Of a stretch of DNA of 46,797 bases, positions 9,583 to 21,641 are shown piece after piece. Within the stretch, counting starts at the first letter, position 1. Every line of letters starts with the position of its first letter. A program made the translations under genes and the position numbers. The stretch comes from Cytophagales bacterium (GTDB lineage: Bacteria > Bacteroidota > Bacteroidia > Cytophagales > Cyclobacteriaceae). Location: positions 1-46,797 of the forward strand of contig JAAEPI010000342.1 of NCBI GenBank assembly GCA_024232835.1, written 5' to 3'. Below the pieces are notes generated by a model. It did not search any database, was not told the origin of the DNA, and saw only the letters and a list, made by a program, of their open reading frames with translations.

Positions 9583-12500
9583 TTATCTCGACAAAATCAG
9601 CTTCCTAACCGCAGTTGGTGCTGAATCGATCTTAATAGAAACAAAATAGATACCATTACTCAGTTCAGACACGTCATAACTTTTGTTGAAATTTGTTGAG
9701 GATTTGACCTCACTGATCGCTTTGACAACCTGTCCTGATAGGTTAAGGAAGATAATTTCAACCTGACCATTTTGATTATCAGATATCGTGAAGTTGACGA
9801 TATTCCTAGTCACTGGATTAGGGTATATAGCGAGATCTATTACCTCATCAGTGATGGCCGTAATAATATCAATCGAGTTTTGTTCGCTCGTTGCAACCGT
9901 ACACCCATCGATGGTCACTTCAACTGAATATAAACCAGTCTCATCAACAAGCAGGGTCTGAGAAGTGGCTCCATCGATAATGACGTTATCAACATACCAC
10001 TGATAGGCGTCTCCGGCTGACGCGGTGAGTAAATAGACATCAAAAGACTGTAGCTCTGAGGTAATCATAGGTACGTGAATAGCGGCCACAGAGATTAGAT
10101 CTACCTTTTCTTCAATTTGTTCTCCATTTTCTATTCCTTGAACTGTTAAAGTTACCGTATATGTCCCTGCGCTAGCATACGTCACCGCATGTGGACCGAC
10201 TCCTGTAGCTGTTTCTGGAAAAGCGCCTGGGCCACCAAAATTCCACTCAATACTCGAATACGCTCCTTCAGACTCATTTGTAAATTCCACCTCAGTATGC
10301 TGGCAAAAAGTTGTGTTAGATACACTAAATTCTGCAACGGCAGGGCCTGATACTTCTGGTCCAGTGAGGGTAAAATCATCTATAGCTATCCCAACAACTG
10401 TTTCCGCCGCATCAGATAGCCAATGAAATCTAAAGCCTATTTCTGGATTTCCAGCCAGGCTAGAGATATCCCTACTTTTCGAAACATAACCGCCAGAATT
10501 ACCCGAGAATAAAGGAATAGCAGGCCAGCCTTGAGCCTCATTGTCCTCACCTATTCCGTCATACCATCCTTCAGCAACTACGGGATCAAGTTGTTGCCAA
10601 GTCAGTCCATTGTCTGTTGTATACTCGACTATAAAACCATCCCAAGCCTCTTCAGTATTATAATTCGCTCTAAATGAAAAGGTATAGGCGCCAACAGCAT
10701 TAAAGTCAAACATAGGCGTGTACAAGAATGCTTTGGAATTATCTACATATTCTGCATTTGAAATCCCGGTAACCCAGGCAAACGAACCTGAAGAAGTACC
10801 GTCTTTTCCTGCAATACTTGAGTTCCCTCTTTCAAATCCTGTTCCTGAGATATTTTCCGGGATAAAGTCTCCATTATCGGTTTCAAAATTCCCGCCATCA
10901 GCCAAAGTATAGCTTGATCCATCATATAGGCCAATTATTGTAACAGCGCCATCCTTCGTTACTGTATTGGGGCCAAGAGGTGACTGAATTGTCAATGAAA
11001 CATCAAACACTCCTCCAGAAGTGTATGTATGAGAAGGATTTTCATCTACAGAAGTAGTACCATCTCCAAAGTCCCAAAGATATGAGGTGGCACCACTTGA
11101 GATGTATTCAAATTCAATTTGACCTCCAGGGAACAAAACACCAGTGGCGTCTACCAACTTGAAATCTGCTGTTGGGGTTCCTTTTGAAATTTCAAAATTG
11201 TCCATCAAAAGACCGTCAGTGATATATCCGTCCTCTATATAATCCGCAAGCATATATGCAACTAGTCGAAAGCGGACGTCTGCGTTTCCTGCGTAGGATG
11301 AAATATTATAGTTAACAGTTCGCCCAGTCAAATCTTCAAATACCCAAGATGGTACTCCGGTTGCGCCGGTTACATCGACTGTAACACTGAAGTCATCTTC
11401 AAAATTGTACCAATTCTCACCACCTTCATCATTTAAATTACCCAGCACATTCCAAGTTGTACCCATATCTGTGGACACTTCCAGATTTGTTCTGAGTGGT
11501 CCTGTTTCAAATAAATTGCCATCGGTATCACCTAAGTCCATCGCCAATTCAAAGCTGATCTCGTAGTTAGCTACTTCATCAGAAAGGTCAAAACCGGGAC
11601 TTATAAGTGCGCTGCTGTATCGCTTTTCGTCCTCAAACAAATTCGCATCCAGATCCGTTTTCCAAACATTTGTTGCAGAACTGCTCGTTACCAAAACATT
11701 GGTTGGAGTACCCAACTCCCATAAATTTAAATCACCAACCAACGGAACTGAAACAAAGCCTACAGCACCTGATTCAAAATCGCCACCTTCAGCGCTACCG
11801 AATGGTACCGAAACAATTGAATGGTCATGAACTGTCAGTGTATAAAAATTATCAGGAGCATTGCCTGGAGAAGTAATCGTTCTGCCTAGATCATCTGTCA
11901 GCCCTTCGAAGTAGTATTTGATCGTTGAATTCATACCCGGATTTGAAATGCTGGCTGAAAACAAATTTCCTCCCATATTGGCAAGACTCACCATGGTTTC
12001 AGTTTGGAAATCATCGTTAGAATAAACGACCTGCAACGAATTACTCGCAATTGTTGTGTCTGTTCGGATTGTTGTTTCGAACACAATATCATCAACAAAA
12101 TTGTCCACAAAAGTTATTGGTTCATGATCCAATACCGTAATAAACCATCCCATGTCCGCGAAAATGTCCAGTGAGACGCCTGGGTCATGAATGGACTCGC
12201 CACTTCCAACCTGAGGAGACATAAGTGAATGTGGGTTTCCTGCAGAATAGGTAGATTCATCTAGGTGAGAAAAAGATGAACCTCCATTATATGTTGCTGG
12301 TGCATAAAGCTCAGGCCTTTCTCCTAATGAAGTCACAGCTAGTGGTCCATTAAAAAAAAGATCACCTCCGACTATCGCATTGCCCACCTCGATAGATTCA
12401 TTGGGCAAGTCAATAAGTCTTGTACCATCACCCAATTCAGCAAATAGATTGTATACCCAAACTTTGGAGTCAAACCAATCCCAAGTACCCTCGTTTGTGG

Positions 12501-13110
12501 TATCATCATATCCTTCAACGCCTGAAAACCCAAGGCCATGACCAAGCTCGTGTAGTACAACAGTAACGAAATCATGTACATCAGGGGGTGTTTTGCCATC
12601 AGTGCCATAATACCATGGGAAAGTGCTACTAAAACTAGCTCCTATATCTGGGTCACCAGGACTGTTCAAGTCCTTGCCTGCGATTTTTTCTGCTAAGGCA
12701 ATATGGTAGAAAGTCGTGTCATTAGGAGCATTTGGAAAATCGCGAACTAGATTCCCTGGTCCAGCTGAGCCCAAAACCCTTTGTCCCAACTCAGCGAACT
12801 GTGCATCAACATTAATTGTAACAGGGGAATTTAGCAAAGCAGCCCAAATATCCACAGCATGTTGAAAAGCCGCTTGTGCTTCAGCTGTAAACCCTGTGTA
12901 AGTCACATTAATAGTGGCTCCACTTGAGGCATTTAATCGGCCGCTCTTTTTTTGTTCAATTAGTACTTTAATATGATCAGGTAGTCTAACCCGGGTATCG
13001 TATGAATTAGGGTCAGCAGGGCAAACAACTGGAGGAATCTTTTTAAAAGTTTGAGCTTCCAAATTCAAACTAAAAAGCAGAAGAAGTGTGAAAAGTGTTA
13101 TAAATTTCAT
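9583..13110 (-). CDS. Secreted zinc-metalloprotease-like T9SS protein with PKD domains
   Basis: 1175 aa when started at MKFITLF (13110), which gives a clean signal peptide ending LNLEAQ; the ORF-track start adds 14 residues before it. An N-terminal domain carries HELGHGLGF around residues 187-195, an HExxH zinc-protease core, and ends in FADMGW as in matrixin-like bacterial enzymes. The classical third His/Asp of HExxHxxGxxH is not in place. Two jelly-roll/MAM-like regions and two PKD-like repeats follow (WDFGDGTTS, then IEWNFGG). The last roughly 80 residues (LAIYPNPVTRNIVNF...) are a type A T9SS sorting domain, so the product is probably exported by PorSS and anchored or released. Substrate unknown. 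Confidence 0.85.
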   Translation of the reverse strand: MKFITLFTLLLLFSLNLEAQTFKKIPPVVCPADPNSYDTRVRLPDHIKVLIEQKKSGRLNASSGATINVTYTGFTAEAQAAFQHAVDIWAALLNSPVTINVDAQFAELGQRVLGSAGPGNLVRDFPNAPNDTTFYHIALAEKIAGKDLNSPGDPDIGASFSSTFPWYYGTDGKTPPDVHDFVTVVLHELGHGLGFSGVEGYDDTTNEGTWDWFDSKVWVYNLFAELGDGTRLIDLPNESIEVGNAIVGGDLFFNGPLAVTSLGERPELYAPATYNGGSSFSHLDESTYSAGNPHSLMSPQVGSGESIHDPGVSLDIFADMGWFITVLDHEPITFVDNFVDDIVFETTIRTDTTIASNSLQVVYSNDDFQTETMVSLANMGGNLFSASISNPGMNSTIKYYFEGLTDDLGRTITSPGNAPDNFYTLTVHDHSIVSVPFGSAEGGDFESGAVGFVSVPLVGDLNLWELGTPTNVLVTSSSATNVWKTDLDANLFEDEKRYSSALISPGFDLSDEVANYEISFELAMDLGDTDGNLFETGPLRTNLEVSTDMGTTWNVLGNLNDEGGENWYNFEDDFSVTVDVTGATGVPSWVFEDLTGRTVNYNISSYAGNADVRFRLVAYMLADYIEDGYITDGLLMDNFEISKGTPTADFKLVDATGVLFPGGQIEFEYISSGATSYLWDFGDGTTSVDENPSHTYTSGGVFDVSLTIQSPLGPNTVTKDGAVTIIGLYDGSSYTLADGGNFETDNGDFIPENISGTGFERGNSSIAGKDGTSSGSFAWVTGISNAEYVDNSKAFLYTPMFDFNAVGAYTFSFRANYNTEEAWDGFIVEYTTDNGLTWQQLDPVVAEGWYDGIGEDNEAQGWPAIPLFSGNSGGYVSKSRDISSLAGNPEIGFRFHWLSDAAETVVGIAIDDFTLTGPEVSGPAVAEFSVSNTTFCQHTEVEFTNESEGAYSSIEWNFGGPGAFPETATGVGPHAVTYASAGTYTVTLTVQGIENGEQIEEKVDLISVAAIHVPMITSELQSFDVYLLTASAGDAYQWYVDNVIIDGATSQTLLVDETGLYSVEVTIDGCTVATSEQNSIDIITAITDEVIDLAIYPNPVTRNIVNFTISDNQNGQVEIIFLNLSGQVVKAISEVKSSTNFNKSYDVSELSNGIYFVSIKIDSAPTAVRKLILSR

Positions 13111-13133
13111 GTCAATTAGTAAAAAATTATAAA

Positions 13134-13634
13134 ATGAAAAAACTAGCATCACTGACCTTTATCGTTTTGGCGGTAACCATTGGATGTAAAAGCACCAAAA
13201 AACAATCGTCAGATAATACCAAAGAGTCCGATAAAAGTACAGATATTATTGCAAAAAAGACGAATGAAATTCTATTCTCTATTACATCAACCTCGTGTAT
13301 GGGGGAATGTCCAGTATTCGATTTCAGTTTTGATTCTGATTCAAATGCATATTTGAATGCGAAAAAGCATCTTTTGATTAGTGGTGTGTATAAATATAAG
13401 TTGTCCGCTGAACAATATTTCCAGTTATCAGATCTTGTCAATTCTGTAAAGTGGAATGCTTTCGAAAATAATTATCCTACATTGGCCATGGATTTACCGA
13501 CCAACAAGTTTGAGGTTATGCTTGAGGATGGCTATAAAGTCATTAAACAAGACGGGCTGGAACCAAGAAGCCTCATAACTTTGAAGGATGATCTTGTGAA
13601 GATGATTGAAAGCTATGATTGGCAGTCAAAATAG
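13134..13634 (+). CDS. Lipoprotein, DUF6438-like
   Basis: 166 aa with a lipoprotein signal: MKKLASLTFIVLAVTIGCKS, Cys at residue 18. After a Ser/Lys-rich linker, the SITSTSCMGECPVFDFSF segment resembles the CxGxCPxY motif at the start of DUF6438-type domains. Function unknown. Only 23 bp separate its ATG from that of the divergent metalloprotease-like gene, so their promoters must overlap or lie inside each other's 5' ends. Confidence 0.75.
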   Translation: MKKLASLTFIVLAVTIGCKSTKKQSSDNTKESDKSTDIIAKKTNEILFSITSTSCMGECPVFDFSFDSDSNAYLNAKKHLLISGVYKYKLSAEQYFQLSDLVNSVKWNAFENNYPTLAMDLPTNKFEVMLEDGYKVIKQDGLEPRSLITLKDDLVKMIESYDWQSK

Positions 13635-13691
13635 CCTTTGATGAAAACGCGGTTCATTTCTTTAAATTCGAATAACACCAACTTTCACAAC

Positions 13692-14010
13692 ATGAAAATA
13701 CTCCCACTGCTATTCGTTTGTTTTGCACTAGGATGTAAGCCGCAGCAAAAATATTATCAAGGCGTACCTTCTATCAATGAGTATTAGCCAAATCCGGATG
13801 GGGTAATTCTAAATTTGAAGTTTGTTGATAAGAAGAAGTCCGAATTTGGTTGGAAAAATAAAGAAGAAGTGATTCGGCAGCTAAAAGCTGGTTCCAGTCA
13901 CAAAACCAGACATAGAAAGGGGGAAATAACATCTCTGAATCAAATGATGAAACAACACTGAGGAGGAAGAAAAGCCATCTGCCGAAGAAGAAGGAAAAGA
14001 AGAAAAGTAA
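13692..14010 (+). pseudogene. Degraded small lipoprotein gene
   Basis: An ATG at 13692 opens a lipoprotein signal (MKILPLLFVCFALGCKP), but the frame hits TAG at 13785 after 31 codons. The same frame continues openly with PNPDGVILNLKFVDKKKSEF to a TGA at 13959. A plausible acidic end (EEEEKPSAEEEGKEEK, then TAA at 14008) lies in another frame, and an intermediate stretch reads sensibly in the third. One nonsense codon plus at least two frameshifts indicate a decayed gene. No family was recognised. Confidence 0.6.
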
Positions 14011-14059
14011 TTAATCAAACTTAGAATACTAGAGACAGCCACTTTTTTATCCACATATA

Positions 14060-14090
14060 TTTAGTGATATAAGTCGATGAATTACTTTTG
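14060..14090 (+). promoter_or_regulatory. carA promoter, possibly leaderless transcript
   Basis: TACTTTTG at 14083-14090 matches TANNTTTG exactly, and TTTAG at 14060 lies at the expected -33 spacing (about 19 bp). The -7 element ends only 6 nt before the carA ATG at 14097, so the predicted transcription start falls at or just before the start codon. Confidence 0.7.
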
Positions 14091-14096
14091 CGGCCA

Positions 14097-16474
<2,378 letters not shown>

Positions 16475-16516
16475 TTGAAAGAGACAGTTTCGGCACTTTT
16501 TTTATAATTTTAATCC

Positions 16517-16819
16517 ATGCAATGGCCTAAAAAGCTCCCGAAAATTTTCAAGAACTTCTACTTCATTGTTGGAATCCTCTTCTTTCTTTGGCTACTCATT
16601 TTTGATTCCAATGACTTATTTACTCAGAAAAAATTGAGTGATAAGAAGGAAGAACTGGAAAAGTCCAAGGAATTTTATGAAGATGAAATACTGGAAGTGA
16701 AGAATGAAAGAGAGGCTCTGCTGACCGATGATGAGCAATTGGAGAAGCTGGCAAGGGAAAAATATCTTATGCAGAAGGATAGTGAAGATGTCTATGTGAT
16801 TGTTCCTGAGAAAGAATAA
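16517..16819 (+). CDS. Septum formation initiator family protein (DivIC/FtsB-like)
   Basis: 100 aa: a short N-terminal cytoplasmic part, one membrane segment (about residues 13-30, FYFIVGILFFLWLLIF), then a coiled coil rich in Lys/Glu/Leu (about 40-85). This is the FtsB/DivIC layout; such proteins link early and late divisome components in the periplasm. Its place directly behind eno is the same as ftsB in many Gram-negatives and supports the call. Confidence 0.9.
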   Translation: MQWPKKLPKIFKNFYFIVGILFFLWLLIFDSNDLFTQKKLSDKKEELEKSKEFYEDEILEVKNEREALLTDDEQLEKLAREKYLMQKDSEDVYVIVPEKE

Positions 16820-16830
16820 ATATCGTAAGT

Positions 16831-17373
16831 ATGAAAAAATTATCTCTCGCAGTTTTAGCATTTTGTGTTGTGTCGATGGCTTCAGCGCAATACAAAAGTG
16901 GTGGAGGTGGTGGAGACAAAATATATTTTGGAGGAGGGTTTGGACTTTCCTTTGGCACGGGCTCAACGTCTATAAGTGCTTCACCAATAGTGGGGTATAA
17001 GATCACAGACGAATTTTCTGCAGGTGTTGGCATTACCTATCAGTATCTCAAATACAAGGTACCTGATGCCCAGTTTAATAATTTTGGAGGAAGCTTATTT
17101 TCAAGATATCAGTTTACTAACAAATACTTTGCCCATATCGAATATGAGCGCTTGAGTTTTGAGTATCCAACTGGATACCTAACCCCGGATGGGGATGTAG
17201 AATCAGCCAGAGGAACTAATGATGCCTTTTTTGTAGGTGGAGGTTATCGGGAGAGCCTATCCAGAAATTCGTCTTTTAGCCTTACCATACTGTATGACTT
17301 GCTCTACGATGAAGAGTTGTCTCCTTATGCAAGCCCGCTTAACGTGAGGGCTGGGGTCGCCGTTGGATTCTAG
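16831..17373 (+). CDS. Outer-membrane beta-barrel protein
   Basis: 180 aa with a signal peptide (MKKLSLAVLAFCVVSMASA), then a Gly-rich run and alternating hydrophobic strands with aromatic girdle residues (YGVGITYQYLKYK-like stretches) ending in VAVGF, a typical barrel C-terminus. It resembles small porin-like barrels of Bacteroidota. It starts 11 nt after divIC, so it may share the transcript. Specific function unknown. Confidence 0.8.
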   Translation: MKKLSLAVLAFCVVSMASAQYKSGGGGGDKIYFGGGFGLSFGTGSTSISASPIVGYKITDEFSAGVGITYQYLKYKVPDAQFNNFGGSLFSRYQFTNKYFAHIEYERLSFEYPTGYLTPDGDVESARGTNDAFFVGGGYRESLSRNSSFSLTILYDLLYDEELSPYASPLNVRAGVAVGF

Positions 17374-17398
17374 GAAATCTGTTAGAGTAAAAGTTAGA

Positions 17399-18754
17399 TC
17401 AATTCAAAGGGACAAAAACTGTAATTGTTCCTCCACTTTCTTCCTCAATTACGAGATCTCCATTAGAATTTATTATTGCATTTACCTCTGTAATATCGCT
17501 ATATCTTAAACCTTGAAACCTTATTTCGTCATTTGTAGTTACGAACCATCTGTAAATGTCGTAATCTGAATAAGGCAACAAAATTTCTGTAACCGATAAA
17601 TCAACTAAGTCCAAACGCGAAATTGTATTGTTTCCATTGCTTTCATCATAGAAATAAGCAAAACTTTTAGTCTTCTGGATTAGGATACCAGTAATGCTTA
17701 AGTCTAGTACTTCGATTTGGTTGTTAAGATATGAATATGAGTAACTATTTTCCCCAATGAATAATGAGTTATTTTCTCCATTGACTACTAGGGGGGAATC
17801 ATTATAATAACCTTCATTATTTAGTAAAACTGATATCTCATCAGAATCTTCAGAATACCATATCTCATCTAATACAATTTCACCATTCATTATACTCAAT
17901 TTATTGATGGATACATTTAATAAAGGGTCATGGTTTTGAATACGCATATACACATTCAAATCTCCATCTGTCCACATTTGTCCAATAACATTTGAGGTTG
18001 CAATACCCCCTGACTCCTTTCTAGCTTTTAGTTGATAAGATTGAAGGTTATCAGAGTAAGATAAATAATATAGATTACCATCTGCATCTACTTCTACAGT
18101 ACGATAATCTTGGATTTGGTAATCTGGGAGGTACGATTCTTCTACTATGGCATCTGGATCGCTTACATCCATACGCCAGTAGCCATGGGAGGAATGTGTT
18201 CCATAATAGACTCGGCTTTGCTGGTCTCGTTTTATGAAATCGTATGGATTGTCGTTATCACCACTATGAAAATAAGGAAAGGAAGACGCACTAAGGTCAT
18301 AGAGCTTACCACTAGTCTTGTTCAAAAGTAATTTATGAGCGCTCTCAACTTCTAATTCTCCGTCATTATGATAAACCCAACTGATTGGAATAAAATCTCC
18401 TAGCAGTAATAAATAATCAGGATGGATATCAATAATTTGCTCAAGGTGAATTCCATCATGCTCAGACTCTCTAAATAGTTCACTTATAAATTCCTCATCA
18501 TCAATAATATTCCCATCTTCATCCAATAATTGAAGCTCCACGTATTCACCATCTACAGTAACCTTAAACAAGTTGCCCCCTTTACCACCATCTAATCTGG
18601 CATTGTCTGGTTGGTCAACAATTGCTAGTGCTACGGCATCACTAATATCAAATGAATTTGATAACTTAATTTTATTTAGTGAATCATCGTCTTTGCAATT
18701 TGTTAGACTTACTAAAAGACATAGAAGTGAAACTAGAGTTAAGGATTTATTCAT
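17399..18754 (-). CDS. Hypothetical lipoprotein
   Basis: 451 aa with a lipoprotein signal peptide ending LTNC (Cys at residue 20) followed by DDD, an export-compatible +2 to +4 context for Bacteroidota. The body is Asp/Ser/Tyr-rich and beta-predicted, with recurring stretches such as YYLSYSDNLQSYQL that suggest a propeller-like fold, but no family was recognised. The gene is visibly more AT-rich than its neighbours and stands alone in its orientation between unrelated genes, so recent acquisition is possible. Confidence 0.75.
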   Translation of the reverse strand: MNKSLTLVSLLCLLVSLTNCKDDDSLNKIKLSNSFDISDAVALAIVDQPDNARLDGGKGGNLFKVTVDGEYVELQLLDEDGNIIDDEEFISELFRESEHDGIHLEQIIDIHPDYLLLLGDFIPISWVYHNDGELEVESAHKLLLNKTSGKLYDLSASSFPYFHSGDNDNPYDFIKRDQQSRVYYGTHSSHGYWRMDVSDPDAIVEESYLPDYQIQDYRTVEVDADGNLYYLSYSDNLQSYQLKARKESGGIATSNVIGQMWTDGDLNVYMRIQNHDPLLNVSINKLSIMNGEIVLDEIWYSEDSDEISVLLNNEGYYNDSPLVVNGENNSLFIGENSYSYSYLNNQIEVLDLSITGILIQKTKSFAYFYDESNGNNTISRLDLVDLSVTEILLPYSDYDIYRWFVTTNDEIRFQGLRYSDITEVNAIINSNGDLVIEEESGGTITVFVPLN

Positions 18755-18841
18755 TACTTGTTATTTTCTACGCAATTTACAAATTATTATTCTAATTATC
18801 ATATTCTTAAAGACGGATGAAGCTGTCGCGAACGGTTGTTT

Positions 18842-19912
18842 CTAAAGCTCTACCCCAAACTTATCCCCAAGAGTTTTAAGGTCTTCAACTACTGTCGGCA
18901 GTAACTGAAGACCTTCTTTTTTGCGCTTCTCTGTGAACTCTCGCTCCGGATCACCAGGAATCAAAACGCGCTCGTGTCCTTCGGTCGTTTTGGCAGATCG
19001 AAATCGACTGATCCAATTGTCCATATGTGATTTGAATTCGTCTGCTGGACGGAAGGCATCAATTCGCATGGCGCCAAAGAAATGACCTAGACCTTCGCCA
19101 ACTTTTTCATCAATTGGATCAATGAACGACACAAACGGAGGAACCCATGGTCCGTAATTGGCTCCTGGCAATACGGCAGAGAGTATATCCACCAAAGCAC
19201 CCAGTCCATAGCCTTTATGTGAACCATGAATTCGATCGCCCCCAAGAGGTAACATCGAGCCGCCTTTTTTCAAACCGTGTGCATCAGTAATCACCTTTCC
19301 GTCCGAATCGGCAAGCCAACCAAAAGGTGCATCTTCATTTTTTCTTTGCAATACTTCTAATTTCCCATTAGCGGCAGTTGTAGTAGCCATGTCTAGCACG
19401 AATGGTGGTTGATCTTTGGCAGGAATCGCAACAGCAATGGGATTGGTTCCAAGCAGGCGCTCTTTCGAAAAAGTCGGTGAAACAAGAGGACTGGCATTCG
19501 TCAGTGAAATCCCGATACAATCTCTTTCGAGAGCCATCATGGCGTGATAACCGGCGATTCCGTAATGATTAGAATTTTTGACCGCCACCCATCCTGTACC
19601 TACCTTATCCGCTTTATCAAGAGCAATTTTCATGGCGTGAGGTCCTACTACTAACCCAAGACCGGCATCTCCATCCACAACCGCCGTACTCGGCGTTTCA
19701 TGGGTTATTTGAATGTTTGGCGTTGGATTGAGCCGTCCTTTTTCATACAATCTTAAATACCCTGACAAACGAGCAACTCCATGAGAATCTACTCCTCGCA
19801 GGTCGGCACTTACTAGAATTTCTGCTCCTTGACTAGCATCTGTGTCGCTGCATCCGATGGATTTAAGAATAGCTTTAGTAAATTCGAGAAGTCGGTCGGC
19901 GGTTACGGTCAT
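18842..19912 (-). CDS. LDH2/malate dehydrogenase-type oxidoreductase
   Basis: 356 aa of the Ldh_2 family (malate, L-lactate, ureidoglycolate and related NAD(P)-dependent dehydrogenases). Motifs include DLRGVDSHGVARLSGY, KNSNHYGIAGYHAMMA (catalytic His region), GTNPIAVAIPA and GSHKGYGLGALVDILSAVL. The substrate cannot be told from the sequence; a 2-hydroxy acid is likely. It is divergent from the DUF4139 gene with a 48-bp gap that holds a TTACTTTG, a near match to the -7 consensus on the minus strand. Confidence 0.9.
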   Translation of the reverse strand: MTVTADRLLEFTKAILKSIGCSDTDASQGAEILVSADLRGVDSHGVARLSGYLRLYEKGRLNPTPNIQITHETPSTAVVDGDAGLGLVVGPHAMKIALDKADKVGTGWVAVKNSNHYGIAGYHAMMALERDCIGISLTNASPLVSPTFSKERLLGTNPIAVAIPAKDQPPFVLDMATTTAANGKLEVLQRKNEDAPFGWLADSDGKVITDAHGLKKGGSMLPLGGDRIHGSHKGYGLGALVDILSAVLPGANYGPWVPPFVSFIDPIDEKVGEGLGHFFGAMRIDAFRPADEFKSHMDNWISRFRSAKTTEGHERVLIPGDPEREFTEKRKKEGLQLLPTVVEDLKTLGDKFGVEL

Positions 19913-19960
19913 CTGGCTTGCAAAATTGAAATCGCAAAGTAAATCTAATTACACTTTACT

Positions 19961-21556
19961 ATGAAAAATCTATCCACACTTACGATGCTATTTGTTGTTC
20001 TTGCTAGTTCAGCTCAAGTATCATCCCAAATTGAAACAGTCACTGTATATCAAACAAGAGCCGAAATCAACAGGTCAGCCAGCACCCAATTGGCTGTAGG
20101 TGAGCATGAGTTGGTATTTAATGGTGTGTCCACTAATGTCGATCAAAATAATATCCAGGTGAAGGGAACAGGAGACCTTACTATTTTGGGAATTAGTTTC
20201 CGAAAGAACTATCTCAATGAGAAAGAACTGCCTGCAGATTTACAAAAGGTGAAGGATGAGATAAAAGATACGGAAAAGCAATTGAAGAAGGCTCAGAATG
20301 TAATTTCATCGCTTCAAATTCAGCGGAAATTACTAGACGCCAACATGAGTATCGGTGGCACTCAGTCTAATTTGAGTATGCAAGAATTGAAGGATATGGC
20401 CGAATACTACCAATCAAAGACGCTTGACATTGCAAACAGCCAAATGGATTTGCAAGAAGAGATAAACACGCTGAATGAATCGCTGAGAAAACTACGAGCC
20501 CATTACAATGATCGTACGTCCCAATTCAGAAAAAACTCAGGAGAGATTGTGGTCAATGTGGATGCGAAGAGTGCGACCAAAGCCAACCTGACTTTGACCT
20601 ACATGGTTTCGGGTGCAGGTTGGACTGCCGAATATGACCTCAGAGCCGAGGATATTGGAGCTCCACTTCAACTAACATATAAGGCCATTGTCACACAGAA
20701 TACAGGTGAGAATTGGGAAAATGTTAATATGACCTTGTCCACTGGGAATCCCGCAATTAGCACAACAAAACCTACGATGAACCCTCAATATTTGGATTAT
20801 TATTATCCATCTAATAATAAATTAAGAGAGGTTTCATCTATGAATCGTATGGAAGCAACAGGAGCAGTTTCCAGAGCGGCAGCTCCCATGGAAGAGGCGG
20901 TTGTAGAAATGGAATTCGATGACCTGGAAGTCGGGACCGAAACGAAAACCCTCTATACCAATTATGAAATTGAGCGACCATATTCTCTGAGCTCAGGAGG
21001 AAAGCCACTCACAGTGACTGTCCGAGACCAAGAAGTGGATGCGGATTATGAATATCAAACGATTCCGAAATTGCGCAATCGTGTATTTCTCATTGCAAAA
21101 GCTAAAAACTGGGGTTCCCTGGTATTGCTCAGGGGGCCAATGAATATTTTCTTTGAGGGAGGTTATGTTGGCAAGTCATATATGAATCCTCAGACTACCG
21201 CCGATGAACTACCAATATCTCTAGGCTATGATCCTGGTATTACGATTAATAGAAAGCTCTTGACAGATGTATCTTCTAAAAAAACAATTGGAACCAACCG
21301 TAAGGAAACGTACTCATATGAGATTTCGATTCGAAACAATAAGCGTCAGAATATCAAAGTGAAAATTCAGGACCAGATTCCGGTATCCAAGAATACAGGC
21401 ATCAAAGTAGAGGTTTTGGATCTCGGGGGTGCAATATTGAAAGCCACTACAGGAGAAATCACATGGGAGATAGAGTTGAATTCTGCTCAAGAGAAGAAGA
21501 AGAAATTCGGATATGAAGTTAAGTATCCAAAAGGTGAGACGATTAGCGGAACATGA
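19961..21556 (+). CDS. DUF4139/DUF4140 (mucoidy inhibitor-like) protein
   Basis: 531 aa with a cleavable signal peptide (MKNLSTLTMLFVVLASSAQVSS). The N-terminal domain (IETVTVYQTRAEINRSA...) is DUF4140-like, followed by a coiled coil at about residues 85-180. The DUF4139 beta-rich domain begins near LTYMVSGAGWTAEYDLRAE and runs to the C-terminus. The family is named after MuiA; its biochemical role is unknown. Probably periplasmic or outer-membrane associated. Confidence 0.88.
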   Translation: MKNLSTLTMLFVVLASSAQVSSQIETVTVYQTRAEINRSASTQLAVGEHELVFNGVSTNVDQNNIQVKGTGDLTILGISFRKNYLNEKELPADLQKVKDEIKDTEKQLKKAQNVISSLQIQRKLLDANMSIGGTQSNLSMQELKDMAEYYQSKTLDIANSQMDLQEEINTLNESLRKLRAHYNDRTSQFRKNSGEIVVNVDAKSATKANLTLTYMVSGAGWTAEYDLRAEDIGAPLQLTYKAIVTQNTGENWENVNMTLSTGNPAISTTKPTMNPQYLDYYYPSNNKLREVSSMNRMEATGAVSRAAAPMEEAVVEMEFDDLEVGTETKTLYTNYEIERPYSLSSGGKPLTVTVRDQEVDADYEYQTIPKLRNRVFLIAKAKNWGSLVLLRGPMNIFFEGGYVGKSYMNPQTTADELPISLGYDPGITINRKLLTDVSSKKTIGTNRKETYSYEISIRNNKRQNIKVKIQDQIPVSKNTGIKVEVLDLGGAILKATTGEITWEIELNSAQEKKKKFGYEVKYPKGETISGT

Positions 21557-21611
21557 AAGTCAAATTTATAGATATACCCGCTTGATAACGCTTCGTCCTT
21601 CGATCTTTCAA

Positions 21612-21619
21612 TACCTTTG
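21612..21619 (+). promoter_or_regulatory. Promoter of the acyl-CoA carboxylase gene
   Basis: TACCTTTG matches TANNTTTG exactly and lies 22 bp before the ATG at 21642. No good -33 TTTG is seen at the ideal distance, so the call rests on the -7 element and position. Confidence 0.55.
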
Positions 21620-21641
21620 ACGGGTATTAGTAAATCATATA

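Noticed and set aside
11607-11876. Plus-strand ORF inside the metalloprotease gene
   Set aside because: Shadow of the large minus-strand ORF, which has clear domain content.
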